A stretch of 64,000 nucleotides of DNA from Paenibacillus sacheonensis. GTDB lineage: Bacteria; Bacillota; Bacilli; Paenibacillales; Paenibacillaceae. Each line of letters starts with the position of its first letter. Positions within the stretch are counted from its first letter, which is position 1. Below the pieces are notes generated by a model that was given only the letters and a program-made list of their open reading frames with translations, did not search any database and was not told the origin of the DNA. Made by a program: the position numbers and the translations under genes. Shown one piece after another: positions 26,028 to 35,623 of the stretch. Location of the stretch: the NCBI RefSeq assembly GCF_009909195.1, contig NZ_JAAAMU010000005.1, forward strand, positions 434,001 through 498,000. The letters are read 5' to 3'.

Positions 26028-27608
26028 TTATTTCTCGTCGAGTCCGAGCGACGTCAGGAACCTTGCAAATGCCGCTTGGCCCTCCTCCGTCCTCTTGTAG
26101 ACGCCGGCATCCTTCAGCACGTCGAGGAATTTGCTTCCGACCTCGCCCTGCAGCAGCGCTTGCGCTTGTTCGGCCGATAGCCGGGTGCCATGCTCCGCGA
26201 TCATCGATTCGATCCAGCCGGCATGCTTGCCAAGTGAGCCGCCGCGAAGGGAGGCCGCGTCGACCGCCGTCTCGCCCGTCAGCAGCGCCGCGATCTCCTC
26301 GAGCTCGGTTTTGAGGCGGCCAGGCAGAACGGCCAATCCCATAACTTCGATCAAGCCGATGTTTTCTTTCTTGATATGGTGCAGATGTGCATGCGGATGG
26401 AAGATACCGTCCGGATGCTCCTCGCTCGTGCGGTTATTCCGAAGCACGAGGTCCAGCTCGTATTCGCCGTTGTCGCGCAGGCGGGCAATCGGCGTGATCG
26501 TGTTATGCGGCACCCGCTCCCGGTCCTTGTCCGTGAAGGCGAAAATACCGGCCGCCGGATCGCTGTAGGCCCGCCAGGCATCGAGGATTTCCCCGGCAGC
26601 CTTCAATACCTTCGCTTTGTCGTTGCCGTTCACGCGCACGACGCTCATCGGCCATGCGACGATGCTGAACGTCAATCCGCTGTCGGACGCCTGGACGAAC
26701 GACTTCTCGGCAGCTGCCGTCTCCATCGGAAACACATGGCGTCCCGCCTGAAAGTGGTCATGGTTCAGAATGGAGCCGCCGACGATCGGCAAATCCGCGT
26801 TGGAACCGATGAAATAGTGCGGGAACGCGTCGACGAAATCGAGCAGCCGCGCGAAGGTGTCATGCGTAATTCTCATCGGCACATGCTTGCCGTGGAACAC
26901 GATGCTGTGCTCGTTGTAGTACACGTAAGGCGAGTATTGGAAGTACCACGCTTCGCCGAGCAGCGTAAGCGGCACGACGCGCAGGTTCTGACGGCCGGGA
27001 TGATCCGCGCGTCCGGCGTAGCCGACGTTATCCGCGCAAAGCAGGCATTTGGGATAATTGCTCGGCGCCATCGTCTTCAGCAGCGCGATTTCCTTCGGAT
27101 CCTTCTCCGGTTTGGAGAGGTTGACCGTGATCTCGAGAGGGCCGTACTCCGTCGGCTGCTCCCAATATTGGTTCTTCGCGATGCGGTCCATGCGGATGTA
27201 GTTGGAATCGATACTGAGACGATAGAAGTCGTCCGTCGCCTTCATGATCCCTTCGCGCTCCGCCGTGCGGCGGAAATTCGCGGCGGCTTCGGCCGGACGC
27301 GGCATGAGCATGCCCATAATGCGCGCGTCCAGCAGATCCCGGTACGTCGTCGTATTATCCGGAATCAGGCCGATGGAAGCGCCGTAATCCAGCAGCGGCT
27401 CTAGCAGCGATACCGGGCTTTCCAGCCGCTCTTCCGGCACCTCTCCGGCATAAGCTTCGGTCATGCCGAACAAGTCGATCAGGGCGTTGCGCGAGTAGTA
27501 CACATCCAGCGGCGGCTCGATCATGCCGCGCTGCGCCGCGAATTGCACTAATCGTTCGATGAGTAAAAGCACGTCGTTCGTGCCGGGTATTGTCTGTTGT
27601 TCCGTCAT
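26028..27608 (-). CDS. galT: UDP-glucose--hexose-1-phosphate uridylyltransferase, type 2
   Basis: Second step of the Leloir pathway: exchanges galactose-1-phosphate with UDP-glucose. At 526 residues it is the Bacillota-type GalT, longer than the E. coli histidine-triad form. Recognisable blocks: NYPKCLLCADNVGYAGR, EHSIVFHGKHVPM, GSNADLPIVGGSILNHDHFQ (His-rich active-site region) and GIFHPHAHLHHIKKENIGLIEVMG. AAGGAG precedes the ATG. Last gene of galK-galE-galT. Confidence 0.95.
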   Translation of the reverse strand: MTEQQTIPGTNDVLLLIERLVQFAAQRGMIEPPLDVYYSRNALIDLFGMTEAYAGEVPEERLESPVSLLEPLLDYGASIGLIPDNTTTYRDLLDARIMGMLMPRPAEAAANFRRTAEREGIMKATDDFYRLSIDSNYIRMDRIAKNQYWEQPTEYGPLEITVNLSKPEKDPKEIALLKTMAPSNYPKCLLCADNVGYAGRADHPGRQNLRVVPLTLLGEAWYFQYSPYVYYNEHSIVFHGKHVPMRITHDTFARLLDFVDAFPHYFIGSNADLPIVGGSILNHDHFQAGRHVFPMETAAAEKSFVQASDSGLTFSIVAWPMSVVRVNGNDKAKVLKAAGEILDAWRAYSDPAAGIFAFTDKDRERVPHNTITPIARLRDNGEYELDLVLRNNRTSEEHPDGIFHPHAHLHHIKKENIGLIEVMGLAVLPGRLKTELEEIAALLTGETAVDAASLRGGSLGKHAGWIESMIAEHGTRLSAEQAQALLQGEVGSKFLDVLKDAGVYKRTEEGQAAFARFLTSLGLDEK

Positions 27609-27734
27609 CTTAAAATCTCCTTCTTGCTGCGGATGCGCTATCGCTTCCGCAGTCGCTGCTTCCGAAGCGGATTCTCCTGCAAAAAATCCTAATCCTTGTC
27701 TCGACTCGATGCTATCTCGGAACTGCGCGCTTCG

Positions 27735-28724
27735 TTAGGCTTTGTTATAGCCGCTCGGATTCGCCTGATGCCAAGCCCACGCGCTGCCGATGATATCCTC
27801 CAGCTTGTTGCGGGTCGGATTCCAGCCCAGCTCTTGCCGGGCGCGGTCCGACGAAGCGACCAGCACGGCCGGATCGCCGGCGCGGCGCGCTTCCATAACG
27901 GCCGGAATGTCGCGTCCCGTCACTTGACGGGCGATATCGATGACTTGCTTCACGGAGAAGCCGGTGCCGTTGCCAAGGTTGTAGACGGCGCTGTCTCCGC
28001 CTCTGCGCAGCCGGTCCACTGCCAGGATATGCGCGTCCGCCAAATCGCTGACATGAATGTAGTCGCGAATGCAAGTGCCGTCTTCCGTCGCGTAGTCTTC
28101 GCCGAAGACCGAGATGTGCGCACGCTGGCCGAGCGCCGTCTGCAGCACGAGCGGCACGAGATGCGTCTCCGGATTATGGTCCTCGCCGATCCGGCCGCTT
28201 GCATGCGCGCCTGCGGCGTTGAAGTAGCGGAGCGAGACGTATTTGACGCCGTATGCGACGTCGTACCATTTCATCATTTTCTCCATCGCCAGCTTCGTTT
28301 CGCCGTACGTATTCGTCGGCAGCGTCCGGTCATCCTCGTGGATCGGGATGTTCTCGGGCTCGCCGTACGTGGCGGCCGTGGAAGAGAAGACGATTCGTTT
28401 CACGCCGTGCGCGTTCATCTTCTCCAGCAGGCAAAGCGTGCCGTACACGTTGTTGTGATAATATTTGCCGGGATCCTTCATGCTCTCCCCGACCAGCGAA
28501 TTCGCGGCGAAATGAATGACGGCGTCGATGTCGTTCTCTCCGAACACCTTATCCAGGAAATCGCCGTCGCGCAGATCGCCGACGTACAATTTGCCTCCAA
28601 GCACCGCATCCTTATGACCTTGCTGCAGATTATCGACGATCACGATCTCCTCGCCCCGCTCGATCAGCGCAGCGACCGCATGCGAGCCGATATAGCCCGC
28701 GCCTCCAGTTACCAATACTGCCAT
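27735..28724 (-). CDS. galE: UDP-glucose 4-epimerase
   Basis: 329-residue extended short-chain dehydrogenase that interconverts UDP-galactose and UDP-glucose with bound NAD. N-terminal GGAGYIGSHAV is the NAD-binding loop; the catalytic residues are Ser/Thr in FSSTAATYG and the pair Tyr/Lys in YGETKLAMEK. C-terminal substrate-binding GDPAVLVASSDRA is typical. GAAGGGAGAG precedes the start. Middle gene of the gal operon; its product may also feed polysaccharide synthesis. Confidence 0.95.
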   Translation of the reverse strand: MAVLVTGGAGYIGSHAVAALIERGEEIVIVDNLQQGHKDAVLGGKLYVGDLRDGDFLDKVFGENDIDAVIHFAANSLVGESMKDPGKYYHNNVYGTLCLLEKMNAHGVKRIVFSSTAATYGEPENIPIHEDDRTLPTNTYGETKLAMEKMMKWYDVAYGVKYVSLRYFNAAGAHASGRIGEDHNPETHLVPLVLQTALGQRAHISVFGEDYATEDGTCIRDYIHVSDLADAHILAVDRLRRGGDSAVYNLGNGTGFSVKQVIDIARQVTGRDIPAVMEARRAGDPAVLVASSDRARQELGWNPTRNKLEDIIGSAWAWHQANPSGYNKA

Positions 28725-28846
28725 TATGATTCTCTCCCTTCATTATTCAAAACCGAATGATACCTATGAGCATGACGGCAAGAACTTCCCGGGCTGCAGG
28801 GCGGCGCCGTTGACGCTGCTCCGCCCCGCAGCCGGCCGCGGCCTTA

Positions 28847-30019
28847 TCAGGCGAGGCGTTCCACGCCGTTGCCGATCGTGCAGACGTAGAAGTCCGCGAC
28901 CAAGCCCGTTGCTTCCGAATACCGGCGTCCGACTTCCGACTTGAACGTCTCGATGCTGTCCTTGTGCACCAGCGATACCGTGCAGCCGCCGAAGCCCGCG
29001 CCCGTCATGCGGGAGCCGAGCACGCCGTCTACCGTCCGCGCCGCCGCCACCATGGCATCCAATTCCGCGCCGGTTACTTCGTAAAGATCGCGAAGCGAAT
29101 CATGGGATGCGTTCATCAGTTGACCGAAAGCGGCAAGATCATTCGTTTGCAGCACCTTCATGGACTGTAGCACGCGGTCGATTTCTTCCACGACATGCTG
29201 CGCGCGGTCGCGCACGACGTCGTCTTGGATGAGATGTTTGTTCGCGTTGAAGTCCTCCAGGGACAATTGGCCCAGCAGCGTCAGGTTCGGAAATGCCGCC
29301 TTCAGATCCTGCACGGCCTGCTCGCACTGGCTGCGGCGCTCGTTATATTTGGAGTCGACCAAGCCGCGGCGTTTGTTCGTGTTGCCGATGACGAGCTGGT
29401 AGTCGCCGGAATTGAACGGCACCAGGTCGTATTCAAGCGTGTCGCACATCAGCAGGATCGCGTGGTCCTTCTTGCCGTTCGCCACGGCGAACTGGTCCAT
29501 GATGCCGCATTGCACGCCGTTGAATTCATTTTCGGATTTCTGCGACATCAGGGCGATCTGGACCGTATCCGTCTCGCGTCCTTCCATCGACAGCAGGGCG
29601 TAAGCGGTCACGACTTCAATGGAAGCGGAGGACGAGAGGCCCGCGCCGTTCGGGATTTCGCCATGGAACAGCAGGTCGTAGCCGCCGCCGAAGACGACGC
29701 CGCGATGAAGCAGCTCGCTCACGATGCCTTTCGGATAGTTCATCCAGTCATCTGCTTCGTCGTAGACGATCGGGGAAATCGGCAGATGCTTATGCTCCGC
29801 GAAGTTCGTGGACGCCAGACCCAGCTGGTTGTCTTCGCGCTTGCGGATAAGCAGCGTCGTGCCGAACGTCAGGGCTGCCGGGAAGACGTAGCCGCCATTA
29901 TAGTCCGTATGCTCGCCGATCAGGTTGACGCGGCCGGGCGCATGAAAAATAGAAATTCGTTCGGAGGAATCGCCATATACGTTCAGAAATCGTTGTGTCA
30001 GTTCTTGCAGGTTCGCCAT
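28847..30019 (-). CDS. galK: Galactokinase
   Basis: 390-residue GHMP kinase that phosphorylates galactose with ATP. The galactokinase signature GRVNLIGEHTDYNGGYVFP is at about residues 28-46, the ATP loop is GAGLSSSASIEV, and the C-terminal motif is MTGAGFGGCTV. First gene of galK-galE-galT; the intergenic gap to galE is 122 bases. The ribosome binding site is weak (AAAGTGGTG). Divergent to an AraC regulator that probably controls the operon. Confidence 0.95.
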   Translation of the reverse strand: MANLQELTQRFLNVYGDSSERISIFHAPGRVNLIGEHTDYNGGYVFPAALTFGTTLLIRKREDNQLGLASTNFAEHKHLPISPIVYDEADDWMNYPKGIVSELLHRGVVFGGGYDLLFHGEIPNGAGLSSSASIEVVTAYALLSMEGRETDTVQIALMSQKSENEFNGVQCGIMDQFAVANGKKDHAILLMCDTLEYDLVPFNSGDYQLVIGNTNKRRGLVDSKYNERRSQCEQAVQDLKAAFPNLTLLGQLSLEDFNANKHLIQDDVVRDRAQHVVEEIDRVLQSMKVLQTNDLAAFGQLMNASHDSLRDLYEVTGAELDAMVAAARTVDGVLGSRMTGAGFGGCTVSLVHKDSIETFKSEVGRRYSEATGLVADFYVCTIGNGVERLA

Positions 30020-30066
30020 TATGCCGCACCACTTTCCAAGGAATGTAATTGCTTCTTGCTAAATTC

Positions 30067-30095
30067 AGTATAGCCGAAGGCAAGTTTGCGCGAAA
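30067..30095 (-). promoter_or_regulatory. Possible promoter of galKET
   Basis: Minus-strand TTTCGC (30090-30095), 17 bases and TATACT (30067-30072), about 50 bases upstream of galK. The -35 match is poor, as often at activator-dependent promoters. Confidence 0.4.
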
Positions 30096-30209
30096 TGGCT
30101 TGATGTGAGTTCGAGATGGAATTTTGTGACCTCATGTCGAATGTCTCGAGGTCCGTATGATACAATGTGCGTGAGATGAATGAATTGTAAACAAAGGAGT
30201 TTCCTGAAT

Positions 30210-31067
30210 ATGGCGCTGCGTCCGACCTATACGGTCCTGTCCAATCCCGTGCCGAATGAGCATGGCGATTTATATGTCCTGTTCGCCGGGGAGAGCCAGA
30301 CGAAGCCCGGACATCTGATCGGACCCAAAGTATCCGACTTCTATCTGATGCATCATGTGCTGTCCGGCTCCGGCGCCTACGCGTGCGCGGGGCAGCGGCA
30401 TGAGCTGCGCGCCGGCCATACGTTTCTCATTCACCCCGATCAGCTCGTCAGTTACGAATCCAGCGAGGACGATCCTTGGCGTTACCGCTGGATCGCCTTC
30501 GAGGGCGGAACGGCTGCCGCCCTGGCCGCGGATGCCGGGCTCGACCCCGCGTCGCCGGTCATCGATACTGGACGGAATCCCCGCATCCCGGTCCTGTATC
30601 ATCAAATGCTGCGCAACTTCCGGCAAGGCGGCCGTCCGGCGCATCTGCGGGCGACGGGCTATCTGCAGCTGTTATTCGCGGAATACGCTTCGGCGCTTAC
30701 GGCTTCGGACGCCGACTCGCAGCAGCGGGGCGACGAAGGCGAAGCGCTGACGCAGCAGGTGCTGCGCTACTTGTCCACCCAGTTCGCCGAGCCGGTCTCC
30801 ATCGAAAACATGGCGGATACGCTGGGCTACAACCGCGCCTATCTGTCCCGATTGTTCAAGCGGCAAACGGGCATCACCCCGGTCACTTTCCTGCTGAAGC
30901 TCCGTATCGACAAGGCGCATCTATTGCTGCGCGAGCGTCAGGAGCTCACCATCGAGCAGATCGCGGCCTCGGTCGGATTTCAAGACCCGCTGTACTTCTC
31001 GAAGCAGTTCCGCCGGTTCTACGGCCAGTCGCCTACGGCTTACCGGGAAGCGATGAAGGCGTTGTAG
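30210..31067 (+). CDS. AraC-family regulator, divergent to galKET
   Basis: 285 residues. The N-terminal half is an AraC-type cupin ligand-binding domain (FYLMHHVLSGSGAYACAGQRHELRAGHTFLIHP). The C-terminal domain has two helix-turn-helix units (SIENMADTLGYNRAYLSRLFKR and LTIEQIAASVGFQDPLYFSKQFRR) and ends with GQSPTAYREA. Start 30210 has AAAGGAG ten bases upstream; the Met at 30180 does not. A TGATACAAT extended -10 lies at 30158-30166. Divergent placement suggests it regulates the gal genes (inference). Confidence 0.9.
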   Translation: MALRPTYTVLSNPVPNEHGDLYVLFAGESQTKPGHLIGPKVSDFYLMHHVLSGSGAYACAGQRHELRAGHTFLIHPDQLVSYESSEDDPWRYRWIAFEGGTAAALAADAGLDPASPVIDTGRNPRIPVLYHQMLRNFRQGGRPAHLRATGYLQLLFAEYASALTASDADSQQRGDEGEALTQQVLRYLSTQFAEPVSIENMADTLGYNRAYLSRLFKRQTGITPVTFLLKLRIDKAHLLLRERQELTIEQIAASVGFQDPLYFSKQFRRFYGQSPTAYREAMKAL

Positions 31068-31184
31068 GCGCGGCGGTGGCAAGAGAGCGCGCGGGACCGA
31101 TAGGCACGCAAGGACCGCTGGGCGCGAGGTGCGACGGCGCTGAGAGCGTCAGGCGGTGCACGAGACCGTTTGGACGCTGTCGAT

Positions 31185-31275
31185 GCGCGAGATGCGCGAG
31201 AACGCTTCGATCTGGCGGACGCCCGGTGCGCGAGATGCTCGAGAACGCTTCGATCTGGCGGACGCCCGGTGCGCG
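31185..31275. repeat. Two tandem copies of a 43-bp repeat
   Basis: Units 31185-31227 and 31228-31270 differ at one base (G/T), followed by the first five bases of a third unit. The period is not a multiple of three and no gene spans it. GC content is very high. Confidence 0.85.
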
Positions 31276-31785
31276 GCACGCGCGAGCACGCTGGGGCGGC
31301 GGGCGCGTCAGGCGCGGGATACCTTTGACGCAGCAATTCGCTGATCGCAAGGCGTTGAACGTATGTAAGTTAAATCCGTACAGGACGGGAGTAAGACCTA
31401 TTTTGCACATTCTACAAAAATCCCTCTTATTATTGCCCTATACATCATGGTTTTGCGTACAAAGTACAAAAAATATGGCTTATTCAGGTTTCTAACCGAT
31501 CTCACCTGAGTTTTATATATTGCCTACAACTTTACCGAGCGAATCGTTCAAATCAGCACTGCTTTTATGTATATTGTACAACTTTCACTCTCGCATGAAT
31601 TTCGCCTATTAAATGAAGCGCCGCACCCCATCATCCCTGATCCATTCAGTGACGCATATGATTCCATCCATAACCTTTAACATTTTAAAGCTGCACGGCT
31701 TCAAAATCTCTGGTCATACGCCGAGTTACATGAACGCTCTATATAAATGCAAGCAACAGCAAGCCTTCCACTACACGCCCGCACG
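31276..31785. other. AT-rich non-coding stretch
   Basis: No convincing gene. A 44-codon frame at 31658-31792 (plus) has no ribosome binding site. Composition changes from very GC-rich before 31340 to AT-rich after it. I see no transposase, repeat ends or RNA gene. Confidence 0.5.
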
Positions 31786-31786
31786 C

Positions 31787-31825
31787 AAATAACCCCGCTC
31801 ATCCGATTGGACGGGCGGGGTTATT
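31787..31825. terminator. Hairpin terminator
   Basis: AATAACCCCGC pairs with GCGGGGTTATT around TCATCCGATTGGACG. It could end the DUF1328 gene transcript on the minus strand. Confidence 0.6.
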
Positions 31826-31972
31826 CGCAGCGCCTAAGGAGCGACTGAACGTCTCCGAAGGTTTAAAGAGTACAGCCGTTGCGACATCGATCAGCAGCAT
31901 ATCGCTTCCGATCATGCGCACATTCTTTGCGGCAGCAGGATACTGCCAATCAGGCCAGATTCGTGGTCGTCG

Positions 31973-32134
31973 TTACACTCGTCTTCTGCCGAAGAAGAAG
32001 GACAGAATGAACAGAACCAAGAACACGACGAACAAAATTTTCGCGATACCTGCAGCGGCCGATGCCAATGTGAAGAAGCCCAGCACCCCAGCTACCAATG
32101 CTACGATCAAGAACAAAACTGCGTATCCCAACAT
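31973..32134 (-). CDS. Small membrane protein of the DUF1328 (YtjA) family
   Basis: 53 residues: [20 protein letters not shown] then [20 protein letters not shown] and a basic end FFFGRRRV. Two membrane helices and the spacing match DUF1328 proteins (YtjA-like). These are often stress-induced, but the function is unknown. AAAGGGTG lies upstream of the ATG at 32134. It is too short for many gene finders. The next gene on the same strand is the asparaginase, 209 bases upstream. Confidence 0.87.
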   Translation of the reverse strand: MLGYAVLFLIVALVAGVLGFFTLASAAAGIAKILFVVFLVLFILSFFFGRRRV

Positions 32135-32343
32135 CACCCATCACCCTTTCGGTTTCTCGTTTTTGGTTGTTGCTGCACTTGCTTACTTGGCTTATACACC
32201 GTCTGCGACCGGGTTGAAACGCGGTTGTTCCGAAAGCGCCGCATCTTCGCACGGAAAATCCGCAAGCCGCCGGAACGCAAAAAGCCACCGAACGGGATGC
32301 GCGCATGCATCTCCGATCGGAGGCTATAAGACAGCCGAGCCCG

Positions 32344-33408
32344 CTAGCGGCGCGTATTCCGCCGCAGCTGCAGGCAGGCCTCGCGCCGGCCGACGACCTG
32401 GCCGGCGTCGTTGACGATATCCGGCGGGATCTGCCGCCGGATGCTGGCAATAAGTTCCTGGCCGAGTCCCAGCTGCTCCAGGATGGAGCAGACCGCCTCC
32501 GGCCAGGGCGATTCGCCGCCGTCGGCGAGCTTGACGACGCCGGCGATGCCTTCCTTGCGCAGGGCGAAGACGAAGACGCCCTGCGCGCCGCTCTTGGCGA
32601 CGACGTTTCCGTCGCCAAGCATCACGCTTGCCAGCCGGCCCGGCCCCTCGACCAGGGCCGGGTGGCCGTGCATGGCGGCGGCGATGCGCCCCGCCGCCGC
32701 AGCCATGGCGCTGCCCGCCGGCGATGCCGCGGCGGGCGAAGCGTCCAGCGCGCCGAGGCGCGCGTACACAAGCGCCAGCCGCCATAACGGCAGCGCGAAC
32801 ACGGGCAAGCCGCAGCCGTCGATCGCGCAGCCGACGGCTTCCGGCTCCATCTCCGCGAGCGCGGCGACCGTCCGCAGCAGCTCCTGCTGCAGCGGGTGCT
32901 CCCGCTCCGCGTACGTATCCATCGGCCAGCCGCGCAGCTTGCACAGCGCGAGCATGCCGATATGTTTGCCCGCGCAGACGTGGTACAGCTTGCGCGGACC
33001 GCCGCCGCCGCGGACGACCTCGTCATGCGCCTCCGCCTGCGCGGGCAGCTGCGGCCGGAAGACGAGCTGCTCCTCGTGCACGCCGGTAAGCTCCAGCATC
33101 CGCTCCAGCGTCTCCATATGCGCGGGGGTCCCTTGATGGGACGCGCACATCAGCGCGATCGCGTCCTCGCCCAAACCAAACGCTTCCGGCACGCCGCCAA
33201 GAATGGACGGCAGCGCCTGAACCGGCTTCGCCGTCGAACGCATGTACGTCCAGACGGCCGCGTCGCCTGCTTCCGCCAGAATCGTCCCGTCGGCCGAGAC
33301 GACCGCGGCATGGCCCCCATGAACGTTCTCGATCACGCCGCCGCGCGTCGTTATCACAAGCGGCACGCCAAGCACGTCCGCCGCTGTTGGATTTTCGTTA
33401 GTCATCAT
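32344..33408 (-). CDS. L-asparaginase II family protein
   Basis: 354 residues of the asparaginase II (PF06089, Rhizobium AnsA-like) family, unrelated to classical bacterial asparaginases. Conserved blocks: MRSTAKPVQALP, CASHQGTPAHME, HVCAGKHIGMLALC, IDGCGLPVFALPL and the late KSGAQGVFVFAL. It should hydrolyse asparagine to aspartate in the cytoplasm. AGGGG lies upstream of ATG ATG; either Met could start. The gene is markedly more GC-rich than its neighbours. Confidence 0.88.
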   Translation of the reverse strand: MMTNENPTAADVLGVPLVITTRGGVIENVHGGHAAVVSADGTILAEAGDAAVWTYMRSTAKPVQALPSILGGVPEAFGLGEDAIALMCASHQGTPAHMETLERMLELTGVHEEQLVFRPQLPAQAEAHDEVVRGGGGPRKLYHVCAGKHIGMLALCKLRGWPMDTYAEREHPLQQELLRTVAALAEMEPEAVGCAIDGCGLPVFALPLWRLALVYARLGALDASPAAASPAGSAMAAAAGRIAAAMHGHPALVEGPGRLASVMLGDGNVVAKSGAQGVFVFALRKEGIAGVVKLADGGESPWPEAVCSILEQLGLGQELIASIRRQIPPDIVNDAGQVVGRREACLQLRRNTRR

Positions 33409-33691
33409 GCGATCCCCTGCCGTTTCCCAAAGCTGCTAAACCTGTCAAAACCCTATTTTACCACGAATACCAGCCTTTCTCCTACCATCCCTCATTCCTT
33501 ACCAGCCTATTCGCCCGATGGCGCGTTGGCTATTTCCTTCTGCCTGCAAAAAAACCGCATTCTAGCCAGAATGAGCAGACCCGGTGCGCTTGGCGCGCAT
33601 AGGCCATCATCACGATATAGCATCTTCTGTTTCAAACCCTCTCCCGCGCGTGTAGTAATTCATAAGCCAATAGGTAAAGGAGTGGACGACG

Positions 33692-33904
33692 ATGACAGAA
33701 GTGAATCCGTTGAAGGACGGGCAGCCGCAGGCCTCGTCAGCCGGGCAGGCAGGCCGCAAGACCGAACCGCTCGAAAATGCGAAGAACGGCTCGATGGTCC
33801 AGGATATGCAGGATTTGAAACGTCTCGGCCACGATATGAAAGACATGAAGACGAACAGCCAGCTGCAGGAAGAGGGCCTCGTTCCGGATCCCATTCAAGA
33901 ATAG
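33692..33904 (+). CDS. Small hydrophilic hypothetical protein, 70 aa
   Basis: 70 residues, very hydrophilic, Gln/Asp/Lys-rich and probably disordered; the region MVQDMQDLKRLGHDMKDMKT is helical. No Cys, no signal peptide. AAAGGAGTGGACGACG precedes the ATG, which supports it as a real gene. It resembles no family that I recognise. It precedes the FAD oxidoreductase by 88 bases. Confidence 0.7.
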   Translation: MTEVNPLKDGQPQASSAGQAGRKTEPLENAKNGSMVQDMQDLKRLGHDMKDMKTNSQLQEEGLVPDPIQE

Positions 33905-33992
33905 ATCGCGCATCGATGAGGAAGAGGGGATCCACTTGCCCCTCTTTTTTCTGTGCCCGATTGGACATAATAACCGCGGGAGGTTCGATGCA

Positions 33993-35225
33993 ATGAAGGA
34001 TCTACACGAAGGACGCTTATACTGGCAGGAAACGCTGCCGAGTCCGAAGACATACCCCGCGCTTGCAGAAACGGTGCATGCGGATGTCGCTATCGTCGGA
34101 GGAGGCATGTCGGGGGCCATCACCGGCTACTACCTCGCCCGTCATGGGCTGCGAACGATTATTCTAGAGCGTGATCGCGTCGCCGGCGGCAGCTCGCTGG
34201 CCAATACGGGCCTGCTGCAGTTCTGCAATGATATCATGCTGACGGATCTGATCGATCAAATCGGCGAACGCGATGCGGTTGCGTTCTACAAGGCATGCGC
34301 GGACGCGATACAAGAGCTGGAGGCCATTACTGCGTCGCTGCCCGCGGATACCGGTTTCATGCGCAATAGCAGCTTGTATGTCGCGAGCTCGGAACAGGAT
34401 GTACCGAAGCTGAAGCAGGAATACGATGCCCTGCGAACGAATGGCTTCGACGTCGAATACTGGGAGCCCGAACGAATACAGGCTCATTTTCCGTTCAAGA
34501 GACCAGGCGCGATCGTCACGCACGGCGATGCGGAGGTCAATCCGTATCAGTTCGTTCATGCCGTCGTCGAGGAAGGCGCGAACCGGTTCGGCCTCATGGT
34601 GCATGAACAATCGGATATCACCGACCATCTCGGCGACGAGGCGGGCGGCCATATTCTGAAAACCGCTACCGGCGCGGACGTTCATGCCAAGCACGTCATC
34701 TATGCCATCGGCTACGAACCGGAAGAACTGCGCGGACAGCTCATCAAATCGGAAATGAACCGAACGAGCGTGATCGTCACGGCTCCCCAGCCCGACGTAT
34801 CCCCTTGGCATCGGCGCTTCTTGATTTGGGAAACCGCCCGTCCCTATTTCTACACGCGATTGACCGCGGACGATCGCGTCATTGCCGGCGGTTACGACGA
34901 GATCGGCGGGCAGCCGCTGACGAGCCGCGACGCACGGGACAAAATCGCGCACAAATTGGCCGGTCGCGTCCATGAGCTGTTTCCTTCCTTCCAGGCAGAA
35001 CCCGCCTATGAGTGGAATGCGACCTTTGCGGTATCGCGCGATAATCTGCCTTTCATCGGGGAAGATCCCAAGTGGCCGCATGTCTACTACTGCCTTGGCT
35101 ATGGGGGCAACGGAACCGTCTACAGCATGGTGGGCGCCTCGCTGCTCCGCGACATCATCCAAGGCCGCAGCAACCCCATCGCACCTATTATCGGACTAGG
35201 CCGTCCATCGCTTCAGAACGCGTAG
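33993..35225 (+). CDS. FAD-dependent amino-group oxidoreductase (DAO family)
   Basis: 410 residues. An N-terminal Rossmann fold binds FAD: VAIVGGGMSGAITGYYLA (GxGxxG) and the acidic end LERDRVAGGSSLANTG. The C-terminal DNLPFIGEDPKWPHVYYCLGYGGNG is the second FAD contact typical of the D-amino acid oxidase/glycine oxidase/PuuB superfamily. The substrate is likely an amine or amino acid. GGGAGG precedes ATG 33993; the longer reading from 33936 has no support. Confidence 0.85.
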   Translation: MKDLHEGRLYWQETLPSPKTYPALAETVHADVAIVGGGMSGAITGYYLARHGLRTIILERDRVAGGSSLANTGLLQFCNDIMLTDLIDQIGERDAVAFYKACADAIQELEAITASLPADTGFMRNSSLYVASSEQDVPKLKQEYDALRTNGFDVEYWEPERIQAHFPFKRPGAIVTHGDAEVNPYQFVHAVVEEGANRFGLMVHEQSDITDHLGDEAGGHILKTATGADVHAKHVIYAIGYEPEELRGQLIKSEMNRTSVIVTAPQPDVSPWHRRFLIWETARPYFYTRLTADDRVIAGGYDEIGGQPLTSRDARDKIAHKLAGRVHELFPSFQAEPAYEWNATFAVSRDNLPFIGEDPKWPHVYYCLGYGGNGTVYSMVGASLLRDIIQGRSNPIAPIIGLGRPSLQNA

Positions 35226-35228
35226 GCA

Positions 35229-35358
35229 GTCCCCGTCTGCGCTGTCTCTGCGCTGTCTCTGTCTGCTCTGTCTGCTCTGTTTTTGCTCCTTTTGCTCTGT
35301 CTGCTCTGTCTGCTCTGTCTCTGCTTCTGCTCCCTGTCTGCTTTGCTCTGTCTGTTCC
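35229..35358. repeat. Low-complexity CTCTGTCTG repeat tract
   Basis: About 130 bases made of imperfect iterations of TCTGCTCTG/CTGTCTCTG directly downstream of the oxidoreductase stop. The plus strand is almost purely T, C and G. It is not in a recognised gene. Confidence 0.8.
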
Positions 35359-35490
35359 ATCAGCCCGAGCTCTCCGCGGCATCGGACGCCAGCCATCCGA
35401 ATACAGCTGCCGCGCTTTCTTCGTTCAAGCCCGCTTCAGCCCTCGCAACCGCCATGCCGCCTCCAACGCCAGAGTAAAATTATAGCCAAC

Positions 35491-35520
35491 AAAAAATGCC
35501 GCTCCCTTCCAGGAGCGGCA
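35491..35520 (-). terminator. Terminator of the cardiolipin synthase gene
   Basis: On the minus strand TGCCGCTCC pairs with GGAGCGGCA followed by a T-run. A second hairpin (AAGCTGCCG/CGGCAGCTT) lies at 35532-35551. Confidence 0.75.
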
Positions 35521-35623
35521 CAACTATCGAAAAGCTGCCGAACGGCAGCTTCGTCGGTTAGCTGATTCGGGCACGAATCGCTGCACCATCATACATTCCC
35601 GCCGTCTTCATCAACCCTGTTCC

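Noticed and set aside
31658..31792. 44-codon frame starting MIPSITFNILKLHG
   Set aside because: No ribosome binding site and its end overlaps a terminator hairpin; no family recognised.
31914..32414. Plus-strand 166-codon frame
   Set aside because: It is antisense to the DUF1328 gene and the asparaginase end; codon pattern and lack of domain indicate a shadow.
35229..35358. Possible CRISPR-like repeats
   Set aside because: Units of 9 bases without unique spacers and no cas genes; simple repeat tract.
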